Assembly: GCF_900142105.1 (NCBI RefSeq)
Contig: NZ_FQZS01000021.1
Span: 1-60,679, forward strand
Source: Lutispora thermophila DSM 19022
GTDB lineage: Bacteria; Bacillota; Clostridia; Lutisporales; Lutisporaceae
Direction: 5' to 3'
Length of the DNA stretch: 60,679 bases
A program made the position numbers and the translations under genes. Numbering within the stretch: position 1 is the stretch's first letter; every line of letters starts with the position of its first letter. Below are positions 26,751 through 34,342 of the stretch, piece after piece. Below the pieces are notes generated by a model, which was given only the letters and a program-made list of their open reading frames with translations, searched no databases and had not been told where the DNA came from.

Positions 26751-27611
26751 TTATTCTAAGTTAATTACCATTTTCTTTAGTTCATCTATACTGCAAATGA
26801 TGGTTACATTTTGAAGCCATTTCATTAAAATATTCTCATTATTTTGTTCAGCAATAGCATTGTAGACGTTATCAGGTAGGAGATTAAATTTCTCTAAGAG
26901 TATTATCATAATTGATTCTCGCATTCCCTCCTTGACTCCTTCATCCTTAATCCGTTCTCCTACCTCACTGCCCATCAGCCATTCCCTTAAGACATCAACC
27001 CCTTGTTTTGTAGTCCTCGATATAATTTCTGGCAGTACTGTTAAGTACGCCGTCCGTTCTTCATTGTCTTTTATCTTCTCTATAAGAGACATAACCTTCG
27101 GTAGTACTTTATCAAAAGGTACGGATTTCTTCATAAATGGAAGAAATACCAGATTTAATTTTTCTCTTTCATTTAGTAGACAGCCTGAACTAATTTTTCG
27201 GTTAATTTCCTCATATACTCTTTCTCCATCAAGTCCATATAAATCTACTACTTGAGTATTATAATGCACTGAACCAAAATTTCTCTCTATCTCACCACCT
27301 TGTTGTCTGCTCCCAAAGTTCAGAATTACTGTCCTTACCTGTAATCCACATCTTAAAATTATGCTCATGTCATAAACCAGCATACTTTGTAAGTCAGGCT
27401 TTATTTCATCATTGATAATTTCAACATGAAGTAGCGAATCATCTTCAAGCAGAAACATCAGTAATGGCAGTTTATAATTCTCTATTCGTTCCACTTCCAC
27501 TATTTCCTTAACCCTTGCTAACTTTAATCCAATCCTTTCAAAGGATAAACCTTTAAAGATTCTATTAAAATATCCTTCAATAAAACTCTCTTGTTTAAAA
27601 TTTACTCTCAC
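26751..27611 (-). CDS. Rpn-family recombination-promoting nuclease / putative transposase
   Basis: A protein of about 286 residues with the N-terminal pattern of the PD-(D/E)XK Rpn/PDDEXK transposase family: an opening FKGLSFERIGLK region, then MFLLEDDSLLHVEI with the catalytic E, and DMSIILRCGLQVRTVIL. The C-terminal half, with the motif EREKLNLVFLPFMK, is also typical. These stand-alone nucleases are common in AT-rich genomes and are linked to recombination. A GTG start at 27611 lies 8 nt after GGAGG and is preferred to the GTG three codons earlier that overlaps that site. A low-complexity repeat follows its stop. Confidence 0.75.
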   Translation of the reverse strand: MRVNFKQESFIEGYFNRIFKGLSFERIGLKLARVKEIVEVERIENYKLPLLMFLLEDDSLLHVEIINDEIKPDLQSMLVYDMSIILRCGLQVRTVILNFGSRQQGGEIERNFGSVHYNTQVVDLYGLDGERVYEEINRKISSGCLLNEREKLNLVFLPFMKKSVPFDKVLPKVMSLIEKIKDNEERTAYLTVLPEIISRTTKQGVDVLREWLMGSEVGERIKDEGVKEGMRESIMIILLEKFNLLPDNVYNAIAEQNNENILMKWLQNVTIICSIDELKKMVINLE

Positions 27612-27671
27612 ATTTTTCACCTCCTGCCTTAAACTTTATCTTTCAAAATTTTTCTTGCAAAAAATAAAAAA

Positions 27672-27752
27672 AGCACATCCTCCTTAATTACTGCCAGTAT
27701 AAACTACTTGGCTGTATAAAGAGAATATGCTCTCCGCCTGTGTCACTAACGC
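27672..27752 (-). terminator. Compound terminator after the PIN-domain gene
   Basis: On the minus strand an outer stem (GCATATTCTC with GGAGGATGTGC) encloses an inner GCCA/TGGC pair and is followed by TTTTTTTATTTTTT. It has the same two-tier plan, and a similar lead-in (GGCGGAG), as hairpins at 31448 and 55122. Confidence 0.6.
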
Positions 27753-27842
27753 TATTGTAGCGCATATTAAAGAAGAACACAATTACATTCTAACAATTAC
27801 TACTTCCATCTAACCTTATCCCTTTAACCCATATTCCTGTCT

Positions 27843-28409
27843 TCATATGCCTAAATATCCTTTCCAGCCATTTCTCTCAAATCTTATAAAAGCCTTTCTA
27901 TACTGCTCTTCAAATGAGTCCTTAGTTGGATGAGTCAATTTGCTATTAATTTCATCAAAAATATTATCTGCTTCGTTTTTTGTAATCTCACCAAAATACA
28001 CACATAAAGCCAAAATATTATTGTGTGTCAGGGTAATAAATTCATCCAGCCACTTAAATTCAGTATGATTATCTGATATTATTATTGGAATTCTCAACGC
28101 CTGGGCATATCCTGCGCATTCACTTTCTCCTGGACCGATTACCTTTTTCTTATCTTCGATGATGTCTCTAGCAAGTATGTTTATAGATATGTCTTTCTTC
28201 CTATCTACAATCTTAAATATACTCCCGTCCTTATGAATTGCTTCGTTAATCACACCATAATATCTTCCTGCATTTTTCTTTATTTCAATATCATATACAA
28301 ATTGAGGAATGATGATTTCTTTAAATAATAGTTCTAAAATGTCCAACCTGTTAACCCTGGCTAAATTAATCAGGATATCGGCATCAGATATGGCTCCGAT
28401 ATATCTCAT
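27843..28409 (-). CDS. PIN-like domain protein (DUF3368 type)
   Basis: A protein of about 188 residues with PIN-fold landmarks: SDADILINLARVNRLDIL at the N-terminus, an acidic GPGESECAGYAQAL and a later PIIISDNHTEFKWL, which supply the usual metal-binding acidic residues. DUF3368/PIN proteins are RNases or decayed RNases often found with XRE and ImmA proteins. The ATG at 28409 begins one base after the ImmA stop codon. It is the last gene of an XRE-ImmA-PIN operon and could act as its effector, like a toxin. Confidence 0.65.
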   Translation of the reverse strand: MRYIGAISDADILINLARVNRLDILELLFKEIIIPQFVYDIEIKKNAGRYYGVINEAIHKDGSIFKIVDRKKDISINILARDIIEDKKKVIGPGESECAGYAQALRIPIIISDNHTEFKWLDEFITLTHNNILALCVYFGEITKNEADNIFDEINSKLTHPTKDSFEEQYRKAFIRFERNGWKGYLGI

Positions 28410-28410
28410 G

Positions 28411-29202
28411 TTAATAGTCCTCTTCCAAGGGATACTCATATCCGAATTGTTCAGGAGCCAGTCCGATAAATTCAAGGCTGGTTTTCATGTTCTTGTATGA
28501 GATATTCCCTCTTTCGTAGTTGGTTTTTACTAACTCGATATATTCTTTTGGTACATATGTTTCTTTTGATGGAGTTATCAAGTCTATACTGTAGCCTTCC
28601 CGTCTGGTTAAAGATTGGAGTTGTTCCGTATTTTCCAGTGAACAGATGTCTACCAGTTCCTCATACTTGTCAATAGAACATAAATTAAGTTGGATAAGCC
28701 TTTTTAACATAGCCTTATAACTTACTTTAAAATAATTGTGCATTCTAATGATATGCCTTGGCAAAATACTGTTTTTATCTACATTAACAATTTTATAAAA
28801 TACTTCTTTTACATAGTCCTCAGGCATTAAAAATTCGGAAGCAAATACATCCGCTTTCGCATCTTCCTCTTTATGCTTTTCATCATTCAAAAGGATTTTT
28901 TCTTTTTTCAGGATGTCGGCATTATAAATAAGATGGTATAGTTCATGGGCACCAGTATAGCGCTCATGCCCCAAAGTAAAATTGCTGTTTAAATAGACAA
29001 TAAACTGTCTCTCAAAATAGGTAGTAAACCCTGATAATTCATCTGTATCCAATGGTTTTCTTATTAAAAATGCAGCCTCTGATAAAATATCAAATATATC
29101 AGAAAGCCCTTTCCTTGCAAATTTTATTCTTACTTCTTCTGCTAAATCTTTGATTTGCAGTCTGAAGGATTCCTCTGGGAGATTCAAATTATTCTTTTGC
29201 AA
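28411..29202 (-). CDS. ImmA/IrrE-family metallopeptidase
   Basis: A protein of about 263 residues with the zinc protease motif HELYHLIY and a downstream acidic helix (EEDAKADVFASEFLMP) supplying the third ligand, the hallmark of the ImmA/IrrE (DUF955) family. These enzymes cleave or sequester a partner XRE repressor on stress. A TTG start at 29202 lies about 10 nt after GGGAGGAG and just after the XRE stop, which fits the operon better than the upstream GTG at 29220; the choice is uncertain. The partner repressor is the gene directly upstream. Confidence 0.82.
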   Translation of the reverse strand: MQKNNLNLPEESFRLQIKDLAEEVRIKFARKGLSDIFDILSEAAFLIRKPLDTDELSGFTTYFERQFIVYLNSNFTLGHERYTGAHELYHLIYNADILKKEKILLNDEKHKEEDAKADVFASEFLMPEDYVKEVFYKIVNVDKNSILPRHIIRMHNYFKVSYKAMLKRLIQLNLCSIDKYEELVDICSLENTEQLQSLTRREGYSIDLITPSKETYVPKEYIELVKTNYERGNISYKNMKTSLEFIGLAPEQFGYEYPLEEDY

Positions 29203-29204
29203 TT

Positions 29205-29594
29205 TTAACACTCCTCCCACAGTGGCTTTCTCTTTTGTAGTTTAAACTCTCCATTGTATATTTTCTTTTGGTAAACAAACATCTTTATCATATCCTGGAG
29301 TTTCTCAACTTCTTCAATCGTTTTTTCCGAAAAATTTTTCTTTCTGAATAGCGTAACTAAGTCATCGTCTTCTTCATCTTCAAAAAGAATGTTTATATCT
29401 ATATTCAGAACTTTGCATATGGCATTTAACTCCACAGCCGATACAGTCCTGTTGCCGTTTTCTATTTTGCTCAATGTTTCCCTGCTCATGTTAATACCCT
29501 TTTCAGCAAGTCTTTCTGCTACCTCAATCTGGCTTAATCCCCTTGCCTCTCTAATAGCCTTTATTTTTAATCCAATGGGAATATCCTTTGACAT
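29205..29594 (-). CDS. XRE-family repressor
   Basis: A 129-residue protein with an N-terminal Cro/C1-type helix-turn-helix (LSQIEVAERLAEKGINMSRETLSKIENG, about residues 19-46) and a helical C-terminus. It begins after AGGAGGGATTAAAG. A perfect 17-bp palindrome and a second related site lie in its own promoter region, so it probably represses itself and perhaps the divergent 99-aa gene. Its neighbour is an ImmA-type protease, the classic partner that removes such repressors. Confidence 0.88.
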   Translation of the reverse strand: MSKDIPIGLKIKAIREARGLSQIEVAERLAEKGINMSRETLSKIENGNRTVSAVELNAICKVLNIDINILFEDEEDDDLVTLFRKKNFSEKTIEEVEKLQDMIKMFVYQKKIYNGEFKLQKRKPLWEEC

Positions 29595-29611
29595 CTTTAA
29601 TCCCTCCTATT

Positions 29612-29680
29612 TGTAATATTATATTACATCAATATTAGTTTTGCGTCAATATTTTATGCATTTATGTAATATTTTATTAC
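29612..29680. promoter_or_regulatory. Operators for the XRE repressor
   Basis: TGTAATATTATATTACA (29612-29628) is a perfect palindrome 18 bp upstream of the XRE start. A second, imperfect copy, ATGTAATATTTTATTAC, lies at 29664-29680. Both are in the divergent promoter region. Confidence 0.6.
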
Positions 29681-29792
29681 TTTTGCATAAAGTTATACTT
29701 AATTCGTTAAATAAAATTTTTGCACTGATTTTTTGATTTTCTATGAACTCACCTATATAATACCCGAAAATCTCTTGCGAGGAGTGGTTATA

Positions 29793-30092
29793 ATGATAAA
29801 CTTAGAAGTTTTTAGGCTGGAACTGAATTACCTGAAGCAGGTTGTGGGGAAGGAATTAGGGAATAAGGATGCAAGGAAGTTAAGTGAAGCAATCACTGCA
29901 TTAGTCACTTGTTTCCTTAACCCTGCTACCTATTATTCATTATCCTTTCCTTACATCGAAGCAGTTGAACAGTATCTAAGTCAAATTCAGCAAAAAATAG
30001 AACTCCATGAATACAAACTGTTACTTAACAACATCTCTACAATAATAACTTTTATAGAAAAAGTAAAAACTGAAGTGCCAAAATGCTGCTAA
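29793..30092 (+). CDS. Hypothetical 99-aa protein
   Basis: A 99-residue helical protein (MINLEVFRLELNYLKQVV...). The start at 29793 is chosen because GCGAGGAGTGG lies just upstream; an earlier in-frame ATG has none. Part of the gene (about 29850-29885) overlaps sequence resembling the AAGGAATAAGG-type tracts seen in spacers. It runs divergently from the XRE operon and ends in a strong terminator. Function unknown. Confidence 0.55.
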   Translation: MINLEVFRLELNYLKQVVGKELGNKDARKLSEAITALVTCFLNPATYYSLSFPYIEAVEQYLSQIQQKIELHEYKLLLNNISTIITFIEKVKTEVPKCC

Positions 30093-30100
30093 ATAATCAA

Positions 30101-30143
30101 GGCTTTGCAGGATATATAACTATATCCCTCAAAGCCTTATTCC
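30101..30143. terminator. Convergent terminator
   Basis: AAGGCTTTG pairs with CAAAGCCTT, with an extra inner pair GGATAT/ATATCC. It lies between two convergent genes and can serve both. Confidence 0.75.
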
Positions 30144-30158
30144 TTTATCCTAATTTCT

Positions 30159-30425
30159 CTATAAACCTTGTCCCTTTTTTACAAATTCGAATAAATCAGT
30201 GTTATCCATCCTTCTAAAAGCAATAGCCTTTTCAATATTAGTTAAAACCACCTGATTTTCCTTAATTTCACCAACCAAAGTATACCGAAAATCATCATTG
30301 TATGCAGTGATAAACTCCTCTGTTCCTTTATCTACTTTTATAGACTGCAATTGTTCCATGATACTATCCCTATTTAATTCATATTTATCAATAAGAGCAC
30401 CACATTCAATTAAAACCTTATTCAT
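30159..30425 (-). CDS. Hypothetical 88-aa protein
   Basis: An 88-residue protein beginning MNKVLIECGALIDKYELN, mixed alpha/beta, without a motif I recognise. The start at 30425 follows AAAGGAGATATGGCAGT; an upstream ATG is not supported. It lies downstream of a 244-aa gene on the same strand, 125 bp away. Function unknown. Confidence 0.55.
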   Translation of the reverse strand: MNKVLIECGALIDKYELNRDSIMEQLQSIKVDKGTEEFITAYNDDFRYTLVGEIKENQVVLTNIEKAIAFRRMDNTDLFEFVKKGQGL

Positions 30426-30549
30426 ACTGCCATATCTCCTTTCCCATATATTACTTTTTATATTATATGAATTTACTATCTCTAAATCAATTGAAAAGCA
30501 TCCTTGCAATCCCTTTGAAACTATACTTGTTCCTTATTCCTTTTACCCT

Positions 30550-31284
30550 TCAATATCCTTCATCTATAATATCAAATACCCCATTTTTATACTGATACAC
30601 TTTATCCGAAATTCTGTTCGTGTCTGTGTCTATTGCCATTAATGACTTTATTATCGAAATATATTCAGGACGAAATTTGGCTATGATAAGTGTAGTTGAA
30701 GAAGGAATTGCAAAAAGATATTCCCGCCCTATCTTTTTGCATATCTGATTCTGTAGTGCAGTACTTAACAACAGGGTCGAATTATAGTCTGTAGAATACT
30801 TCAGGCAAAAAATATCAAGTGTCTTATCCAACTTTACCAATGGATTGGCCATCTTATTCAAGTTTTCCCACGCTGCCCTTTTCACCCTGTGAAACTCTAC
30901 ATCATCACTTTTCAGAATAAATCTAAAAATTTCCCCTTCATCTGATACATAAAATGTGTCTATATCAGCAAAGGCTTGCTCTCTATAAAACTCTAAATTC
31001 TTTTCCCCTTTCCCAAACTCCCTGCTTTTAAGCAATGGATACACATTATTATAATCTACTTTAAATTTGTATTGATTTAATATTTCTTTAGAAATCTTTA
31101 TATATAATTTCTTTATACTTTCATAATCCGTAACCTGGTATTCTTTATACATGCTATTGATTGGCAATTCAACATGGGTTACTTCAGTGCCGAGTCGAAT
31201 AAACCTATCTTCTACCCTCACTTCAGGAAATACTTTCTTAAAATCCTCTGAAATATTCTGTACGAATTCTTGAACCGTAAGCAT
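30550..31284 (-). CDS. Hypothetical 244-aa protein
   Basis: A 244-residue soluble protein starting MLTVQEFVQNISEDFKKVFPEVRVEDRF. It has no motif I can name. The central part (EREQAFADIDTFYVSDEGEI-like region) and a C-terminal IPSSTTLIIAKFRPE segment are typical of conserved phage or mobile-element proteins of the DUF1444 kind, but I cannot assign it. The ribosome binding site is AAAGGGGATG. It lies between other unknown minus-strand genes. Confidence 0.55.
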   Translation of the reverse strand: MLTVQEFVQNISEDFKKVFPEVRVEDRFIRLGTEVTHVELPINSMYKEYQVTDYESIKKLYIKISKEILNQYKFKVDYNNVYPLLKSREFGKGEKNLEFYREQAFADIDTFYVSDEGEIFRFILKSDDVEFHRVKRAAWENLNKMANPLVKLDKTLDIFCLKYSTDYNSTLLLSTALQNQICKKIGREYLFAIPSSTTLIIAKFRPEYISIIKSLMAIDTDTNRISDKVYQYKNGVFDIIDEGY

Positions 31285-31447
31285 TCTTTCATCCCCTTTA
31301 ACTGCATTTTTTTACTCTACCCTCTAAATCCTAACAATAAAATAAAGTTCTCTTCCAAAGATAGCATCGCCCGTTAAATTTCATATCTGCCATTTCTGAA
31401 AATACAACATCATATCCTCCACCACATATTTATTATAAATAAGTGAA

Positions 31448-31507
31448 AAGGCACATCTCCCTTTCGTTTAATTCCAGTTGTGAAACTGGCCGTAAAGGAG
31501 ATGTGCC
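31448..31507 (-). terminator. Compound terminator after the MORN-like gene
   Basis: An outer stem GGCACATCTCC / GGAGATGTGCC encloses an inner CCAGTT/AACTGG stem and is followed on the minus strand by TTTTC. The lead-in ACTGACGGAGGC resembles those of the hairpins at 27672 and 55122. Confidence 0.7.
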
Positions 31508-31536
31508 TCCGTCAGTATCTTTTTTCTGTAAAATAA

Positions 31537-32025
31537 CTATTCCACTACTATTGTACGGTATATTATTTTTTCTACTTGATTTGAAATATCATTCTTATCC
31601 AAATAATCTTCCACATCTTGAACTGTCCGAATACTCTCAGAAGCCTCTCTCAATATGCTTCTATCCATTGAAGGTATATAATGGCATATATCTTCTATAA
31701 TGTCATCCATAAAAATATGTGTGCACTGTGTTTCTTCAGGCCCTAAGTACATTCCATGCCTAAAATATCCTTCTTTGTAAGGAACATTTCCTCTATAGTA
31801 TAGTTTTCCTTTACCGTGGGCATGAAGTTCCTTTATTCCCCCTATATATTTTATATCTCCATTTTCATAAGGTATTACAACAGTTTTAATACTGCTTTTA
31901 TAAAACTTATTATTAAACTCTCTACACAATCTGAAAAATTCTATCTGCTCGCGTGTTAATATAGTACCTACGCCATCCCTTTGTTTTACACAACCATCTG
32001 TTTGTACTTTATTAATTCCTATCAC
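31537..32025 (-). CDS. Hypothetical protein with a MORN-like motif
   Basis: A 162-residue protein. Residues about 53-95 contain a MORN-like pattern (YENGDIKYIGG ... HGKGKLYYRGN ... KEGYFRHG), a beta-hairpin repeat often used for protein or membrane contacts. The visible frame opens with a GTG at 32025 that lacks a good ribosome binding site. An ATG at 32053 with a good site (GGAG, 8 nt upstream) is out of frame by one base because of a run of eight A residues, so the true start may depend on slippage at that run or on a sequencing error. Function unknown. Confidence 0.5.
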   Translation of the reverse strand: MIGINKVQTDGCVKQRDGVGTILTREQIEFFRLCREFNNKFYKSSIKTVVIPYENGDIKYIGGIKELHAHGKGKLYYRGNVPYKEGYFRHGMYLGPEETQCTHIFMDDIIEDICHYIPSMDRSILREASESIRTVQDVEDYLDKNDISNQVEKIIYRTIVVE

Positions 32026-32388
32026 CTTGCCATCTTTTCCTTTTTTTTATCATATAAATTTCTCCTTCAAAATTATTATGTTTTTAACTAATATGGAATC
32101 AATACCCTCCATATGTAATCTGTTTAAAGGAAAGATGATTTCATATATAGGTCACTGACACAATGGATATAAATTGTCTCCAGTATGTCAAGACCATGAA
32201 AGATTTAATTGTCAAGGTTCTAGGTTCTTGTTATGAAATAATAAGAAAATATTACCACAACCTTCTATAATACGCAAGAGCCCAAAAATATTTATGATGT
32301 ACTATTTTCTTTAACTTTTACACGCTTATCCCATAAATGAATACTCCTCTTTATCTACCCCGGTAAACTCTTCTTATTGTTAAATATA
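32026..32388. other. Spacer at the left edge of the BREX island
   Basis: 363 bp without a credible gene. Apart from the poly-A start region of the MORN-like gene I see no repeats or clear promoters. It separates the accessory block from the minus-strand defence operon. Confidence 0.5.
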
Positions 32389-32829
32389 TTATATAGTAGC
32401 AAAGCATTTTGCCATATTACATATTGCTTCATTAAATTTATATTTCCAACGCTCATTTGTATCCTCTTTACTGTTAAATGTAATTTCCTCCGCCTTTTCT
32501 TCAAAAAGCAGAGTTAACCTATAGTCACCATAATCACCTAAAGGACATTCATAAATAACATTCTTAATTTTATTCATATTAAGAAACTGCATAACTATTC
32601 TCTTTTCTTCATTAATCCAAACCTTAATAAATTTGTTGTTCTTTAAAATAAAATATAACTGTAAAATTTGTTCATCAACAAATAAGTATTTCGGATAAAA
32701 ACATAGTATATCATTCTCATCAATTATTTGTGAAACTTTTTCAAACATTTCTGCATATTTACGGGTAGCATTATCCCAATAACGGTTCTTATAAAAGTAA
32801 TCTTTAATTTCTTTATAATCTACATTCAT
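32389..32829 (-). CDS. Hypothetical 146-aa protein
   Basis: A 146-residue soluble protein beginning MNVDYKEIKDYFYKNRYWDN, with alternating strands and helices and no motif I recognise. It has a strong GTAGGAGGG site and follows the SEFIR gene by 26 bp on the same strand, so the two are probably one unit and it may be a partner of that protein. Confidence 0.6.
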   Translation of the reverse strand: MNVDYKEIKDYFYKNRYWDNATRKYAEMFEKVSQIIDENDILCFYPKYLFVDEQILQLYFILKNNKFIKVWINEEKRIVMQFLNMNKIKNVIYECPLGDYGDYRLTLLFEEKAEEITFNSKEDTNERWKYKFNEAICNMAKCFATI

Positions 32830-32855
32830 CTTAAATCCCTCCTACGTATTATGAC

Positions 32856-33830
32856 TTAGTAGCCTAAATATTGAACAATCTGTTTCCATATTTCAACAGC
32901 AATTCCATATGCATCGCTAGCATTATTTCTCGCCATAAAATTCATTGTCATTTTTAATTTTAAATCTTTAGTTTCAGTCACTTCACATTCAATTACATCA
33001 TTAAATGAATTATCGCTGTCAATATTAAATCTCCCGTATGATAAATATATGTTTAGGCTCCTCCCGCCAAATAAATTTCCGAGCCAAATCTTCACTGCAT
33101 ATTTTTCCATGCCGTTAATATAGAATCTCATAATAGTCTTTTGACTGTGTATAATATCTTTTTCATAGTCAAAATTACTATTTTTTTGTCTAGTTTGCTC
33201 TGCAAAGTCAGATAAGTGTGATAATATTTCAGAATAACTGCGTTTCATAAACTTATTTTTATCCAAATCCGTTATCTCTTTAAAATTAGGTATTATATTA
33301 GAAGTTTCGTTCGTTATCCTATCATAAGTAATTCTTTTTGGCTCTAATTTAGGTTTCACACCTACTTTTGGCACATCAATTATATCAACCTGGAAAATTC
33401 TATGTAGTAATTCATTAAACTTAATATCAAATTGTCCATCATCTGAAAAATCAATGAAATAAAAGCCTTCTAAATAAAATGGGATGGCTTTTCTATAATT
33501 CCCTTTATGCCTCATTATTAATATTATTTTATCTGGGTTATCATTTATATATCGTATTAATAAATTTGTTTCATATCCCACTCCACCTTGAAAAGTATCT
33601 GCCTTCTTAGCGTAGTTTTCAGTAAGAATAAGTATAATATTATCACTATCTTTTATTTTTTCTATCATCATTCTATTTAAGTTGACAGTTTTACTTTGCG
33701 CTTCAAATTTATCAATCGTTGCATCAACGCCATTTTCCCTTAGTTTAGCCGCTAGGAATGCTACCCAGTTTTCGTGTTCCTCACTATCCCAACTATAACT
33801 AATAAATACCGTAGGATGTACTTTGGACAT
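32856..33830 (-). CDS. SEFIR/TIR-like domain protein
   Basis: A 324-residue protein. The first 140 residues have the SEFIR pattern: FISYSWDSEEHENWVAFLAAKLRENGVDA, then IILILTENYAKKAD and an ETNLLIRYI helix. SEFIR is a branch of the TIR fold; in bacteria TIR-type domains often act as NAD-cleaving or signalling effectors in anti-phage defence. The C-terminal 170 residues are unrecognised and could be a sensor. It begins after GAGGGGATAAAA and lies 181 bp downstream of the BREX helicase genes, in the same direction. Confidence 0.75.
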   Translation of the reverse strand: MSKVHPTVFISYSWDSEEHENWVAFLAAKLRENGVDATIDKFEAQSKTVNLNRMMIEKIKDSDNIILILTENYAKKADTFQGGVGYETNLLIRYINDNPDKIILIMRHKGNYRKAIPFYLEGFYFIDFSDDGQFDIKFNELLHRIFQVDIIDVPKVGVKPKLEPKRITYDRITNETSNIIPNFKEITDLDKNKFMKRSYSEILSHLSDFAEQTRQKNSNFDYEKDIIHSQKTIMRFYINGMEKYAVKIWLGNLFGGRSLNIYLSYGRFNIDSDNSFNDVIECEVTETKDLKLKMTMNFMARNNASDAYGIAVEIWKQIVQYLGY

Positions 33831-34011
33831 TTTTATCCCCTCTCATTATACTATTGCTTTTCAAAACTTCACTTAAAACATAGTTGTTGAATTATGGTTT
33901 TAAAAGCATTATTAATAATCGGTTAACACTGTTACTTGATTCCAAACACTCCCTAGTTCTCCATTATTCTGTCATATCTTTCCGTCTTCAACTGCTTTAA
34001 TATAGTATACC

Positions 34012-34326
34012 TTATTTTACATCAAACCCCTGCTTTCTTAATCTTCTTACCATTTCTTCTTTTCCAGCGCAGTGAAGCATCTCTTCCCAAGTCTTAAATT
34101 TTGTTTTCTCACGAACCACTTTATCAAGTTCTTCTTGAGAAAGATTATTATAATCCTCTTGAGTGTTTACTTCAAATCCTCCAAATTTAAAGAATTCCTC
34201 TATACTACTGAAATCAGTATACTTTCTCATGAAATCCTTATTGAATAATTCATTGAAACTTGCATATCCATCTGCTTTTTTTAGTTTCTTTTCAAGTTCT
34301 TTTAATTGTTTCTTAATACTGTTCAT
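34012..34326 (-). CDS. Small BREX-associated hypothetical protein
   Basis: A 104-residue charged, helical protein starting with a coiled-coil-like MNSIKKQLKELEKKLKKADG. It follows brxHI by 16 bp with a strong GGGGAGGGGG site, so it belongs to the BREX operon. I do not recognise a family. The position suggests an accessory role or control of the helicase. Confidence 0.6.
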   Translation of the reverse strand: MNSIKKQLKELEKKLKKADGYASFNELFNKDFMRKYTDFSSIEEFFKFGGFEVNTQEDYNNLSQEELDKVVREKTKFKTWEEMLHCAGKEEMVRRLRKQGFDVK

Positions 34327-34342
34327 AGGGCCCCCTCCCCGT

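Noticed and set aside
32856-33830. Thoeris system
   Set aside because: The SEFIR/TIR-like protein has no ThsA-type partner (SIR2/SLOG or membrane effector) next to it.
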